Below, piece after piece: positions 54,690-64,000 of a DNA stretch of 64,000 nt (position 1 is the first letter of the stretch; every line of letters starts with the position of its first letter). A program made the position numbers and the translations under genes. The notes below the pieces were generated by a model. That model was not told where the DNA came from. It worked only from the letters and a program-made list of their open reading frames with translations, and did no database searches. The stretch is from Tiliqua scincoides (Eukaryota > Chordata > Lepidosauria > Squamata > Scincidae). The DNA is taken from positions 63,796,856 through 63,860,855 of the forward strand of contig NC_089827.1 of NCBI RefSeq assembly GCF_035046505.1, given 5' to 3'.

Positions 54690-56105
54690 CTTCCAGTGCA
54701 AAACTGCACATGGTGGCTTAGACATACACTGGGACTTACACCCAAGGAAGCATGGGTAGGACTGCAGCCCTAGAAATGGAAACCTTATACACACACTTAC
54801 AAGATGAAACACATTTTTGTCTAAATTCCTGGTTCTGATGAGATGGAACTTGTCGGATGAGTGCTGTCCTGAACAGTTTCTTATATAAACAAATTTACAC
54901 CCCACTTCATTCAAGGCTTTCAAAGCACCCTTAATCTCTGAGATCTATTGATCAAGGAATCTCCTTTAGACAAGAAGTGAGCAGGCAGACAACCTTATTC
55001 TTGTGCAGAAGTTGCATTGCTCATCAAGGAACCTTTTTTTGTTATTTGCTAGCTTATCCATAGACCTAAAGGGTGTTTTGGGTGGGTTTTTGTTGTTGCT
55101 GTTGTTCTTGCAGCTGGTTGAGGGTGCAGTGCCTAGCTGAGGAAGGCGGCTGTCCCCTTAATTGAGCTTAGCTATGGAGTTGGTGAGGGCAGCTACAGCT
55201 GGGGATCCTTCATTTGGTTAGCAACTTGTTTGCTCCAAGCCAGGACACATTTAGGAGGTGGCTTCTCTCACAGGGTCAAATTCCAAGTCACCCATGGAAA
55301 TTTCTTTGGGGCAAGCAAGTCTTCATCCAAGCCAGTGTGATGTCCCTTTCCCCAGAGGAGACCTCCAGCCTAGCCAGTGTAGGATACAGTGTTGGCCAGG
55401 CAGCAAGTCTGCACCAGTGCTGGTTAGGATTGGCCTGCTGTCTGTGTTGTGAGCTGCCTTGAATCATAGGATAAAAGTAGTACAGTCGTGTGCTGCTTAA
55501 CAACCATTCACTTAAGGATGGACTGCATATATGATGGTGGTCAAAGCACAATAAAGATACTCTTAATGAGGCAATTGAGTCTCCCATAGCCTGCAGCTGA
55601 GTGTCTGTTTATACAACAAAGAGGCTCTTAATGCAAAGAAGAGACAATCTATCTCCAGTAGCCTGTGCAACCAGCTAGTGTCTGGCAGGGAGTGTCTGTT
55701 TACACAATAAAGGCAATAGATTGGACTGAATATTCACAATAACCTAACAACAGGGATCAGAGAAAGTATCCCCTTTATATACAGGTGGCACACACCTGTA
55801 TATAAATATATTAAAATAAATTCTGAATAATTTTTTCCTGGAACTTATAAAGTCTTGAATCTTGGATTTATGACAGGAACATCTGTTGCCATGGTTATCA
55901 TGGTATCAAAATTTCAGCACTACAATTTTGCAGCTGTGTTAAGTGGTGACCAATTCTTATTTCATTAAAATTTCATAAAAACAAAAGCTATTTTAAATGT
56001 GACAAATAACTAGGAAATCTTTCCTTTCAAAATGATTTTAATAGTTGTGATAGGTACCCTGCTGATTGCTGTTCAAAGACAGCATTCCTAAAAGAGGTTT
56101 TAATT
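54690..56105. other. Spacer between NEDD1 and the upstream gene
   Basis: No exon recognised. 55480-55560 (tacagtcgtgtgctgcttaa, then catatatgatggtggtc) resembles one end of a Tigger-type transposon. Confidence 0.45.
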
Positions 56106-56111
56106 TACTTA

Positions 56112-56284
56112 CAGCTCAGTCCTACCCAACTTTCCAGCACTGGTGCAGCCATGCCAATGGGGTGTGCTCTGTGTCCTACAGTAGGGGGGCAGTCACAGAG
56201 ACCTCCTCGAGGGAACATTTGTTCCCTTACTTTGGGGCTATGTCATGGCTGCACTGGTGCGGGAAAGTTGGATAGGATTAGGCT
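56112..56284. mobile_element. Palindromic MITE, CAATCC family, copy 6
   Basis: cagtcctacccaactttcca to gggaaagttggataggatta; shared interior (tgcagccatgccaatggggt, gggaacatttgttccctta). Confidence 0.75.
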
Positions 56285-56299
56285 GTTAGTAATATAGTT

Positions 56300-57140
56300 T
56301 TAATGTGGAATTTTTTAAATGGTTTTTTACTAGTATTCCTCAGATATAATTTCAAGCTGTTTTTCCATGGGAACCTGTGCCTTCTTATTTATGACATATA
56401 CTCTTGAAAAAACCTTTCCAGAATGGGGGAAAGGCTTCGTGCTGTGCTTTTTATCCTAGAAGCATCAGATATTTAATGCTTTTCTTCTCTCTTCTTGCTG
56501 GAGCTATTTTCTGAAAGCAACACAGAAAGGGCAAGGGAATTTTATTCATCTTTTAACTGAAAAGAGAGAAGTACTGAATCTTTTTTCTTCTCCTTGCCTC
56601 TTAGATATTTGAGTTGATGGATTGGTGTTGATAGTTTACTGTCTCTTAGGCAGAAATGCCTAACACTGCCATTTTTATTTAATGGTCTGATTGGCAGAAT
56701 CGCAAGCATAGCAGAAGCCTTAGGTCCTTGCAATAACAGTGGCATTTCAGAGCAAAGGCACTGAATCTGCCCATCTCTTTAACTTCCCCCACCAAGTGCA
56801 CTGCAGATTGTTGAATGTGGGGTTTTCCTTCCCCTGCAGTAACCAGTTGCACATCTATGGCAACTATCCTGTCTGCAGAAACATCACGACTAGGGCCTGA
56901 AAGAGCCAGTCTGCAGTGCTTGAGAGGAAGGAGTGTAGCGATTGGTGAAAGAGTAGAACTGTTTGCACCTTTTTGTGCCTGATTTGGTTCTTCGGAGTAG
57001 TAAGATGTTGTGAGATGGTTGCCTTTTGGAAAGAAAATGTTATTTCATCCAGTTATTGGAGTCAGTTTTAGCCACAAAAGGGTAGCTTCTGATCCAGTGC
57101 TAGGAAGGGAAAGAAAAGGTCATTCCTTGCAGAAGACTTG
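56300..57140. other. Spacer DNA without a recognisable gene
   Basis: No exon or complete element seen. Confidence 0.4.
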
Positions 57141-57143
57141 GGT

Positions 57144-57296
57144 TTCAGTCCTATACACTCTTACCTAGGAGAAAGACCCATTAAACTTAACCCATCTCTA
57201 CCCAGCCCACAGGTGTACCCCGTTGCATATATGCAACGTTGGGCAGAAATGGTTTAATAAGACTGGCTTCTGATTAGGCATGCATAGGATTGTGCT
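57144..57296. mobile_element. CAATCCTA MITE interrupted by another MITE
   Basis: tcagtcctatacactcttac to gcataggattgtgct, the same short family as 10071-10158. It is split by the 63-bp TTAA-flanked insert at 57191-57253. Confidence 0.7.
57191..57253. mobile_element. Miniature piggyBac-like MITE, copy 3, nested
   Basis: cccatctctacccagcccac to gttgggcagaaatggt; core cgttgcatatatgcaacg. TTAA on both sides (57187-57190 and 57254-57257), the piggyBac target. Confidence 0.85.
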
Positions 57297-58041
57297 ATCA
57301 GGCATCTACATCCTCAGGAGATTCAAAATGTTAACAAAAATTCAAATAGAATATTAAGGTTCTGCTCAAACAGGAACTTAGGCTGCTGAACAATCAGAAA
57401 TTCACAGCCCAATCTGTCCTCAGGATGCCAGTGTGTGTCCACATATGACAAGCGCAACTACAGCTCTGCCAGCAAAGCCTGCCTGCCAATGGACATACCC
57501 CACGAGTCAGTATAGTATCAGAAAAATGCCATATCCCAACCCCCCCCCCCCTTTCAGACAAAAGACACACTAGACAAATGCTATGCCCAGAGAGCTGCGT
57601 AGGAAGGAACAATGGAAGGGGAAAGAAACCAAAAAACCTCCCACCACCTTCCTGCCCCATTCATTTTCCACCCACATGACACAGAATACAGAGTCCACTG
57701 CACAGCTAGTCACAGCACACCAACCCCAGTACAGGGGGCCAGGCCTCAGAATACCTTATAAGGGCAATAAAAACATCACTTTCAGTTTAAAGTCGCTTTT
57801 TTTTTTTTTTTGCTCAAAACAGGCATTCTGAAGAAATTAGTTTTATTAGCTCATCTGTGGAAAAGCTCATCTATGGTAAATAATAAAATTAAGATATTTG
57901 CTTTTAAGATTTTAAAAGAACATAGAGAAGTATAAATGAATTATGCAAAACAGTTTGTTTAAACTCACATTGACATAGGAAAATTAAATTCTGAATGTAG
58001 AACAATCCTATCTAGCCATACAGAGTAACAGAACATGCATG

Positions 58042-58047
58042 TTTATT
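58042..58047 (-). terminator. Candidate polyadenylation signal of the upstream gene
   Basis: AATAAA on the minus strand about 155 bp after the stop codon at 58200-58202. Confidence 0.5.
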
Positions 58048-58199
58048 ATTTTGAGTTTTGCTTAAAATATTTTATATATACATCAGAAAAGATTAAGGAT
58101 TAGTTTTCAGTCTCATACAACAAGAAATTTCCTATTGGTGTCAGTCTCTCAGGTTAATCACCTTTCACTTAAATGCATGGAAATTTTACTTCCAAAAGA

Positions 58200-58319
58200 T
58201 CACTCAAGCAAAGATACCATCCAATTGAAAACATTTCCTGCAGTTATCACACACCCAGTAGCTGGATCAAATAATTTCTGTAAATTCTTTATTGATGGTA
58301 AAGTGATGTCAAATGGGAT
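58200..58319 (-). CDS. CFAP54: Probable CFAP54 terminal coding exon
   Basis: Acceptor tttctttccag, 39 codons and TGA (58200-58202), phase 0. The sequence ends NVFNWMVSLLE. Confidence 0.65.
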   Translation of the reverse strand: MPFDITLPSIKNLQKLFDPATGCVITAGNVFNWMVSLLE

Positions 58320-61300
58320 CTGGAAAGAAAGAGAAACTTCTCTTACTAAACAACATTTACTAAACAAAAAAAAAATCTCAATATGAGGACATTTATTTGA
58401 AAAAATTTCTCTCCTGCCTCTCCCCTTGTTAACAAGGCCTTTGAGGTGGCATACAAACATCCAATGCAGAAGCACAATAAATTTACAGAAAATAGAAGAA
58501 AAAAAAAAACCATTAACAACAACAAAAAATTTACATTGTTAAAACTGTGTTACACACATTTCAGTTGCCAAAAACAGGCCCTGTGGGTGTTCTCACTGGC
58601 CAGCAACCATAACCAGAACAGCAGTGGAAGATGTCCTCATATGTACATATGAGCGTTAAGAGGAAAAACTCTGGAGATGGACAGTGATGCAGTTGTGGGA
58701 GAGAAACATTCTGAAGAAAGAATACCTGTGGGTTGCACTGGAGTGAGTAGCGTCTTCCTGACTTCAGAAGGGTCAGGAAACTATCCAGCACCCTCTTTTC
58801 CTACCCCTAAATACCCAGAAAATATCCAGAAAAGGGGTACAGGGGGCCTGTGTTTCTTCATCCTCAGGTCCCCAAATCTGCAGTGTGGGCCGACCTGGAG
58901 CATCCAGAGGCTCTTCTGAAGCCCACAGAGACTGCGCACATCTGCCTGTGGCCTCTGTGGGCTTCAGAATGAAGCTAAGAATCATTTAAAGGTGACTTCA
59001 AACCAGAAATCACCTTTAAACCGCTCCCGATGGCTTTCTGAAGCCCACAGAGGCCACGGGCAGACATGTATGGTCTCTCCGGTCTTCACAAGAGCCTCCA
59101 AACCTCAGGTTGGGTTTGGTGAGAGGAGGACTGAAAACCGCAGGTTTCAAACGCCCACAGTTTTCCTTACCCACAGTGGTTCCAGGAACCAAACCCCTGC
59201 TGATAATGAGGGCTGCCTGTATTTTCTTTTTCTAGTACAATCCCTGGGGAAAAGGTCAGAGCAGATTGCTAGCAGCTCCCATTACAAAACCACATGCATT
59301 TATGTGTCCGCAGTGAAGACAAATATTTGGAATATGTGAGTTTCAGGAAGTCCATCTTTTTTTTTTTAATGTACAATTTGAAATGTAAAAGCAACTGCAT
59401 GAGAAGAAATGAAGTATTTGCAATACAATAATATCTTCCATTACATAATCCCAGAATTCTCAATATCAGACGGCAAATCTCAGGTAGATTTACTGTGTGC
59501 ATGGCTGATTTTGAGTGCAATCTTCCCCTCGATGCCTGAGGCTCCTATGACAGCGCTGACTGCCATAAAGCAGTCAGTGCCTCGACAGGTGCTCCGATAG
59601 TGTACAAGTTAGTTTGCTGCTGGAAGCGCCAATGCCTTTCTGCCCTGCCATTGCTGACAACCCCGCTCACTGGAGCAAGTAAGAGGCAGGAGGAGGTGGT
59701 GGGAGGGCGGAATGGAGGGCATAATGGGGGTGGGAAAGACTCAGGAGGGCAGAATCCATCACAGATAGCCCATGCCAGATCATTTCCCCTCCAGCAGCAG
59801 CCTCCTCATCCCATTTCTCTCCTTGGACTTGCGCTGGCAAACATGCTAACGCAGGTTCAAGGAGACCCATTGCAGGTTAGGATGCTTACGCAGGGGTAAG
59901 AGGATTAAAACATTTTCCCTACTGAAGCCTCCTGGCCCACCCACTCCCACTGCAGAATACAGCGTTCACCAGTTTGGTGTCACTATGATGGGGGAAGGGG
60001 AGATAATAAGATTGGGCTGTTGCTGTTTCATGCCCTGTGCTGAAGCTTATATTCCTGGCAATAAAGCAATTGAATTTATAATTTTGCTGATATAAATATT
60101 TTTGAATATGACACATGTTTTGAATATGACCATGTTTTATTAAAACTCAATAGTAGGGAAATGCTGTGTAAGGTGACAATTTGTCAGCTTTATGTATTAA
60201 AATTTAAATAACATACCTCAGTAAGTGGTAACAACTGCTTTCGGCCAATGGACAACAAGACTTTTATTTCAGAAAAGCACTGTTTGACCATTTTCTAAAT
60301 GAAACAAAAGAAAACAATAAATGCTATTATTATACTGTATGATTTTCTTTGATAGGTCTTATTGCTTGTAGTGTTGTGTGAACTACTTTGTTCAAAGCAA
60401 AGGCCATTTGGGTTTTTTACGTGTTCTTGTAAAATACTTGAGGGGGGATGGGACGAGCCTTTTCAGACATTCAACCAAGGGCACAATCCTAACTATCAGT
60501 TAGGCTGGACCAAGTCCCTTGCATCAGCCCAGGAGGATCGCAAACATGTTGTAAAATACATTTGCACCTTCTTGTGTGTTGGCTGGGCCATGTAGGCTGC
60601 ATCCAGCCTCCACTTCGTTGCGGGGCGGGAAGGTTATGTCGGCCAACCTCAGCAGATCCAGGGGTCTGGGGAGGAGGTGGGAGAGAGGCCAGGGAGCAGG
60701 TGGGTGGGGAGTGAGAGGCGTGGCTGGGACCCAGCAGTTATGCCAGATCCTAACCCAGTTCTTCGAGCAGCGCGGAGCGGCTCTAAGTCACTACTTTCTC
60801 CTTGGACTTGCGTCACCTCCCAAGATGGCACAGGTCCGAGGAGACCCAGCAGGGCTGTGGTGGCTTACACAGGGGTAAGGGGAAGAGTTTCTCTTTGCCT
60901 CCGGCTGAACCAATTCTGGTCCCAATCTTGAGCTGGATATAGCACAGGCCTCCTGGCCTGCTTGTTCCAGTATAAGATAGAATTGTACTGCTAAACACTT
61001 GATAAACCCTCAAATGGGTGAAGTGCACTTTTGCTAGCCCCCTATTCCAAAGCAAAAACATTTGTGAAGGTGGCAGGGACACTGCTGTGTCCTCAACTAT
61101 TGTACTGATGACCATGGTGTTGCTTACCTTGATAAGTTTATGGTGTCGAATGAAGGGTGTTAACCCCCTTTTCTAAGGAGTCTGTTATGTAAGAAACACA
61201 ACACTTCCAAAACTCCTCCTTTATCCTATTTTAATCACTTCCTTTGCAGTAATGTAGCAATTTAAGATAAATGATCCCTGCAGTCCATTACTGGAAACCC

Positions 61301-62647
61301 TGGTCCAGCAGAGTATTGAACCATAATCAGCAATAATCTCAGAATGGAAAGGAGCAGAAGAGCAGAGCCATAGGTTTACTAAGCCTGAGGCTCTAACTTT
61401 TCATTAATACTGAAAACAGCAGCATAATATTGTTTTTGGCCAAATGGCACACATTAAGAAGAAGGGTAAATACAGTAGTTGCAAATCCTGAAGAACCTTG
61501 AGTTGATCACAGAACTCTGGTTTTGGCCTCAAGTTTTGGTTGTTTGTTTTAATATAAAACCAGCCACAAAGGTGTTGTGGCAAAATGTAAGTTATATAGT
61601 GAAATTTCAATGTTATTGTGAAAACAACGAGCACATTTTTAAGAATTTCATGTGCAATTCACATTTGGGCATTTTAATTTTTCTCATATTTGTACCATAT
61701 GAAGGGATTCTACCTTTCAACAACCAAAATTAAAATGTTCCTGACCTGGCAACACAGGTACAAATCCTAGCCAACTTTCCAGCGCTGGTGCAGCCATGCC
61801 AATGGGGCATATGCCACATCCTGCAGTAGGAGGGCATTCACGGAGGCCTCCTCCACATAGGGGAACATTTGTTCCCTTTCCTTTAGGCTGCATTGCAGCT
61901 GCACTGGCACTGGAAAGTTGGATAGGATTGGGCCCTCAATCAGAAATATTGGCACCCACAGAGCTGCCTAGAACACAATATAAAGAACCTTGCAATTTCA
62001 TGGCAACACTATTTTCCACTGATCGGATCCAGAGAACTACGAGTGGTGTTTTGTTCACAAAATAGGGCTTTTCCTACTGTCTCCTCCACCCACAAAAGCC
62101 CTGGAAAGGCAATCCTGAGGATCAGAAAACCCTCAGAAATATTGTGAGATATGGTGCTTCAGGAAGGCAGAATTAGCAGGATTGGTCTCCCCTTCCTAGA
62201 TTCCATGCCATGGCACTTCCATAGTTCTAAATACTTCAGTCATGGGGCAAGTACTAGGATAGGGTTATTTAGCTATGAAATAAAATATTTGTAAAATTTC
62301 AGTCCTTCAAAATATTCTTTAAAAAACGGTGCTAACTGCCATTTAAACGTATTGTACATTAAGATCGGTTAAAATATTTGTCACCCAAACCACTCAGGAT
62401 GTAGCTTTGTAGTATGGAAAACAGTGAGCTGTTGTCTGTGCTGTCACAATATCCATCAAATGAAATGACAGCACATGCATCATTAATCATTTTTTAGAAT
62501 AGATACAGAAGGAAAACTGTCACATGATAAATGTCGCCTACCTTGAAAATAAATGTCTACTTTGCCTTGACATTCATCAAGCAGCAACTGTACTGAGGCA
62601 GCATTCCACTCCACTGATATTAACACAAACAGATCACGGGGAAATTT
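58200..62647 (-). CDS. CFAP54: Probable CFAP54, last exons (partial)
   Basis: CFAP54 is a ciliary protein of the axonemal central-pair apparatus. Four candidate minus-strand exons are seen: ~62647-62542 (KFPRDLFVLISVEWNAASVQ, LLLDECQGKVDIYFQ), 61172-61128 (KRGLTPFIRHHKLIK), 60294-60217 (KMVKQCFSEIKVLLSIGRKQ, LLPLTE) and 58319-58200 (IPFDITLPSIKNLQKLFDPA, TGCVITAGNVFNWMVSLLE, stop). The last three join in phase 0 with good AG/GT sites. The first ends in phase 1, so at least one exon between 61.2 and 62.5 kb is probably missed, or the second is wrong. The assignment rests on position: CFAP54 lies just upstream of NEDD1 on the same strand in other vertebrates. I do not recall the CFAP54 C-terminus well enough to confirm by sequence. 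Confidence 0.6.
58750..59220. mobile_element. Fold-back MITE with Tigger-like right end
   Basis: ctgaagcccacagagactgc faces cctctgtgggcttcag (58917-58968), and the motif recurs at ~59038-59055. The right end reads gataatgagggctgcctgta. It lies in the putative CFAP54 last intron. Confidence 0.5.
59510..60020. mobile_element. Probable larger MITE of the CAATC type
   Basis: gagtgcaatcttccc at the left and ataataagattgggct at the right are inverted; the GC-rich interior has no gene. Confidence 0.45.
60217..60294 (-). CDS. CFAP54: Probable CFAP54 penultimate exon
   Basis: Acceptor tttcatttag, donor gtatgt, 26 codons in phase 0. The other two frames contain stops. Confidence 0.6.
60478..60905. 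other. GC-rich block starting with a CAATCCTA motif
   Basis: gggcacaatcctaactatc at the left edge; the interior is GC-rich and has gacttgcgtcacctcc. Probably another large MITE; the right end is not found. Confidence 0.4.
61128..61172 (-). CDS. CFAP54: Possible CFAP54 short exon
   Basis: Acceptor ctccttag, donor gtaagc, 15 codons in phase 0 (KRGLTPFIRHHKLIK). Short, so weak alone. Confidence 0.45.
61759..61935. mobile_element. Palindromic MITE, CAATCC family, copy 7
   Basis: acaaatcctagccaactttc to ggaaagttggataggattgg and gccc, with the full shared interior. In the putative CFAP54 intron. Confidence 0.8.
62542..62647 (-). CDS. CFAP54: Probable CFAP54 exon (acceptor approximate)
   Basis: Donor gtaggc at 62541. 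The open frame reads FPRDLFVLISVEWNAASVQL and LLDECQGKVDIYFQ. The acceptor chosen (gtccag at 62648-62650) has a poor pyrimidine tract, so the start could be up to 45 bp further upstream. Confidence 0.55.
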
Positions 62648-62901
62648 CTGGACTGGACCGTCTCTCAATAGTTTTGGTTGTTTGGTAACCAAACCTTATT
62701 CAGTCTTCTACATAAAAATACTAAGAAATGTAGTGGACAAAAAAAAATAAAGAATTCCCTTGGTGCTTTTACACCACACTTCCCTTTTAGAAGCCAGTGC
62801 TCATCTCGTGTTGAGGAAGGCAAGTAGTTCTTAACTAATTTGGGGGAAAAAATTAAAAGGTGAAGCTAAAATGTATGAGCCTAGATTGATAAATTATTCT
62901 G

Positions 62902-63550
62902 CGTTGGACCTAGGGCCTGCTTGATACCATCATACCCCTTGATGTTGCCCGTGTCAGCTGCTATCTGTATCTGGGAGCAGAGCTGGAGCCAGTAGTCATT
63001 AGCACATCTCCTGGCAGTCTGCTGGACTTTACTGCGAGCAGCTCGGAGGACCTGCAGGTTGCACTCACTGGGACAGGCCTTGTATGCTGCTTGAGCTCTC
63101 CTCTTTTCCTGGTGTCAACTCCTGGTGTCAACTCCTCAGAGTGGGCTTCAAACCAGTCTGCCGTCTTGTTGGTCTTCTTGCCAAATATGGACAAAGCGTT
63201 GTTGTAAACTGCATTCTTGAAATGTTCCCATCTGTTGGATGCGTTTGCGTTGACCGGGCCTGGAAGAGATTCCTCAAATGCTCGCGCAAATTCTTCCACT
63301 TTTCTATGATCCCGGGTCTTGCTGGTATCAATGCGAGGTCTTCCTTCCTTTGGTGGTGCAGTCGCTTTGTTTGCAGTTTCACTCTGCTGCACACCAGGGA
63401 GTGGTCAGTGTCGCAGGCAGCACCCTGATAGCTGCGTGTGATCTTGATGCTGGGAAGGCTGGAGCGTTTGGTGAGAATCAGGTCGAGCTGGTGCCAGTGC
63501 TTTGATCTTGGGTGTCTCCAAGAGACTCTATGTTGAGGCTTCGTGTTGAA
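62902..63550 (-). mobile_element. Second LINE copy, inverted 5' segment
   Basis: The minus strand codes the end of the endonuclease (TKPQHRVSWRHPRSKHWHQL, DTDHSLVCSRVKLQTKR) and the start of the linker (KVEEFARAFEESLPGPVNAN, ANDYWLQLCSQIQ), equivalent to about 8275-7640 of the first copy. It keeps 13 bases near the domain junction (GRPRIDTSKTRD) that the first copy lost, but has its own 1-nt frame change there and a small duplication of gtgtcaactcctg near 63112-63128. Confidence 0.88.
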
Positions 63551-63555
63551 CAAAG

Positions 63556-64000
63556 TCGTGTTGGACAAAGTTCCAAACAACACAGTCCTGGAACATGCTG
63601 GAATCCCTAGCATGTATGCACTGCTGAGACGCCTGCGTTGGCTCGGTCATGTTGTGAGAATGGATGATGGCCGGATCCCAAAGGATCTCCTCTATGGAGA
63701 ACTCATGCAAGGAAAGTGCCCTACAGGTAGACCACAGCTGCGATACAAGGACATCTGCAAGAGGGATCTGAAGGCCTTAGGAGTGGACCTCAACAGGTGG
63801 GAAACCCTGGCCTCTGAGCGGCCCGATTGGAAGCAGGCTGTGCAGCATGGCCTTTCCCAGTTTGAAGAGACACTTGGCCAACAGTCTGAGGCAAAGAGGC
63901 AAAGAAGGAAGGCCCATAGCCAGGGAGACAGACCAAGGACAGACTGCACTTGCTCCCAGTGTAGAAGGGATTGTCACTCCCGAATTGGCCTTTTCAGCCA
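63556..64000 (+). mobile_element. Second LINE copy, 3' segment (runs off the window)
   Basis: The plus strand codes the reverse transcriptase C-terminal part (PSMYALLRRLRWLGHVVRMD, DGRIPKDLLYGELMQGKCPT, CTCSQCRRDCHSRIGLFS), equivalent to about 6425-5985 of the first copy. It lies in the opposite orientation to the adjoining 5' segment. The end of the element is beyond position 64,000. Confidence 0.9.

Noticed and set aside
1-64000. CRISPR arrays, bacterial operons, endogenous retroviruses or other LTR elements
   Set aside because: None seen: no spaced identical repeats, no gag/pol/env-like frames and no long direct terminal repeats. The reverse transcriptase frames are all LINE type.
1-64000. 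tRNA genes
   Set aside because: No complete box A/box B cloverleaf was noticed; the tRNA-like sequence at 40.5-40.7 kb belongs to a MIR-like SINE. A tRNAscan run would settle it.

Overview
The window is vertebrate nuclear DNA, most likely from a lizard (squamate reptile). It has long introns, spliced exons of a conserved animal gene, and a dense mixture of CR1, L1 and another LINE, 5S rRNA-derived and MIR-like SINEs, and hAT, Tc1/mariner, piggyBac-like and other small DNA transposons. The 5S-derived SINEs and the CR1 3' ends point to squamates. The species cannot be named from the sequence.

The host gene is NEDD1 on the minus strand. A CpG island with a non-coding first exon lies near 53.6 kb, and 13 coding exons run from 50,189 down to the stop codon at 27,028. 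All splice phases agree and give a 635-residue protein with an N-terminal WD40 propeller and a C-terminal gamma-tubulin-binding domain. Upstream on the same strand, 58.2-62.65 kb holds the last exons of a second gene. By neighbourhood and splice structure it is probably CFAP54, which sits next to NEDD1 in other vertebrates.

Layout: 0-5.9 kb is intergenic, with a 941-bp hAT element and a short LINE-derived element. 5.9-12.6 kb is a cluster of one LINE family and its dependants: a 3.7-kb endonuclease-reverse transcriptase copy, a second short head-plus-tail derivative and two 5S-derived SINEs with the same 3' tail. 12.6-26.4 kb is intergenic, with CR1 3' ends, palindromic MITEs and a possible conserved element with paired RFX-type X-boxes near 19.2-19.5 kb. 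26.4-53.6 kb is NEDD1, whose introns carry an internally deleted L1, a perfect mariner hairpin, a MIR, hAT and Tigger-like MITEs and microsatellites. 53-54.2 kb is the NEDD1 promoter, framed by inverted palindromic repeats. 54.2-58 kb is the spacer between the genes. 58-64 kb is the end of the putative CFAP54 gene, with a second LINE copy inverted by twin priming at the window edge.

NEDD1 (recruits the gamma-tubulin ring complex to centrosomes) and CFAP54 (cilia) are both microtubule-organising genes. An RFX-type X-box in the NEDD1 CpG island fits that theme. The most notable find is the three-tier retroelement set that shares one 3'-terminal hairpin.
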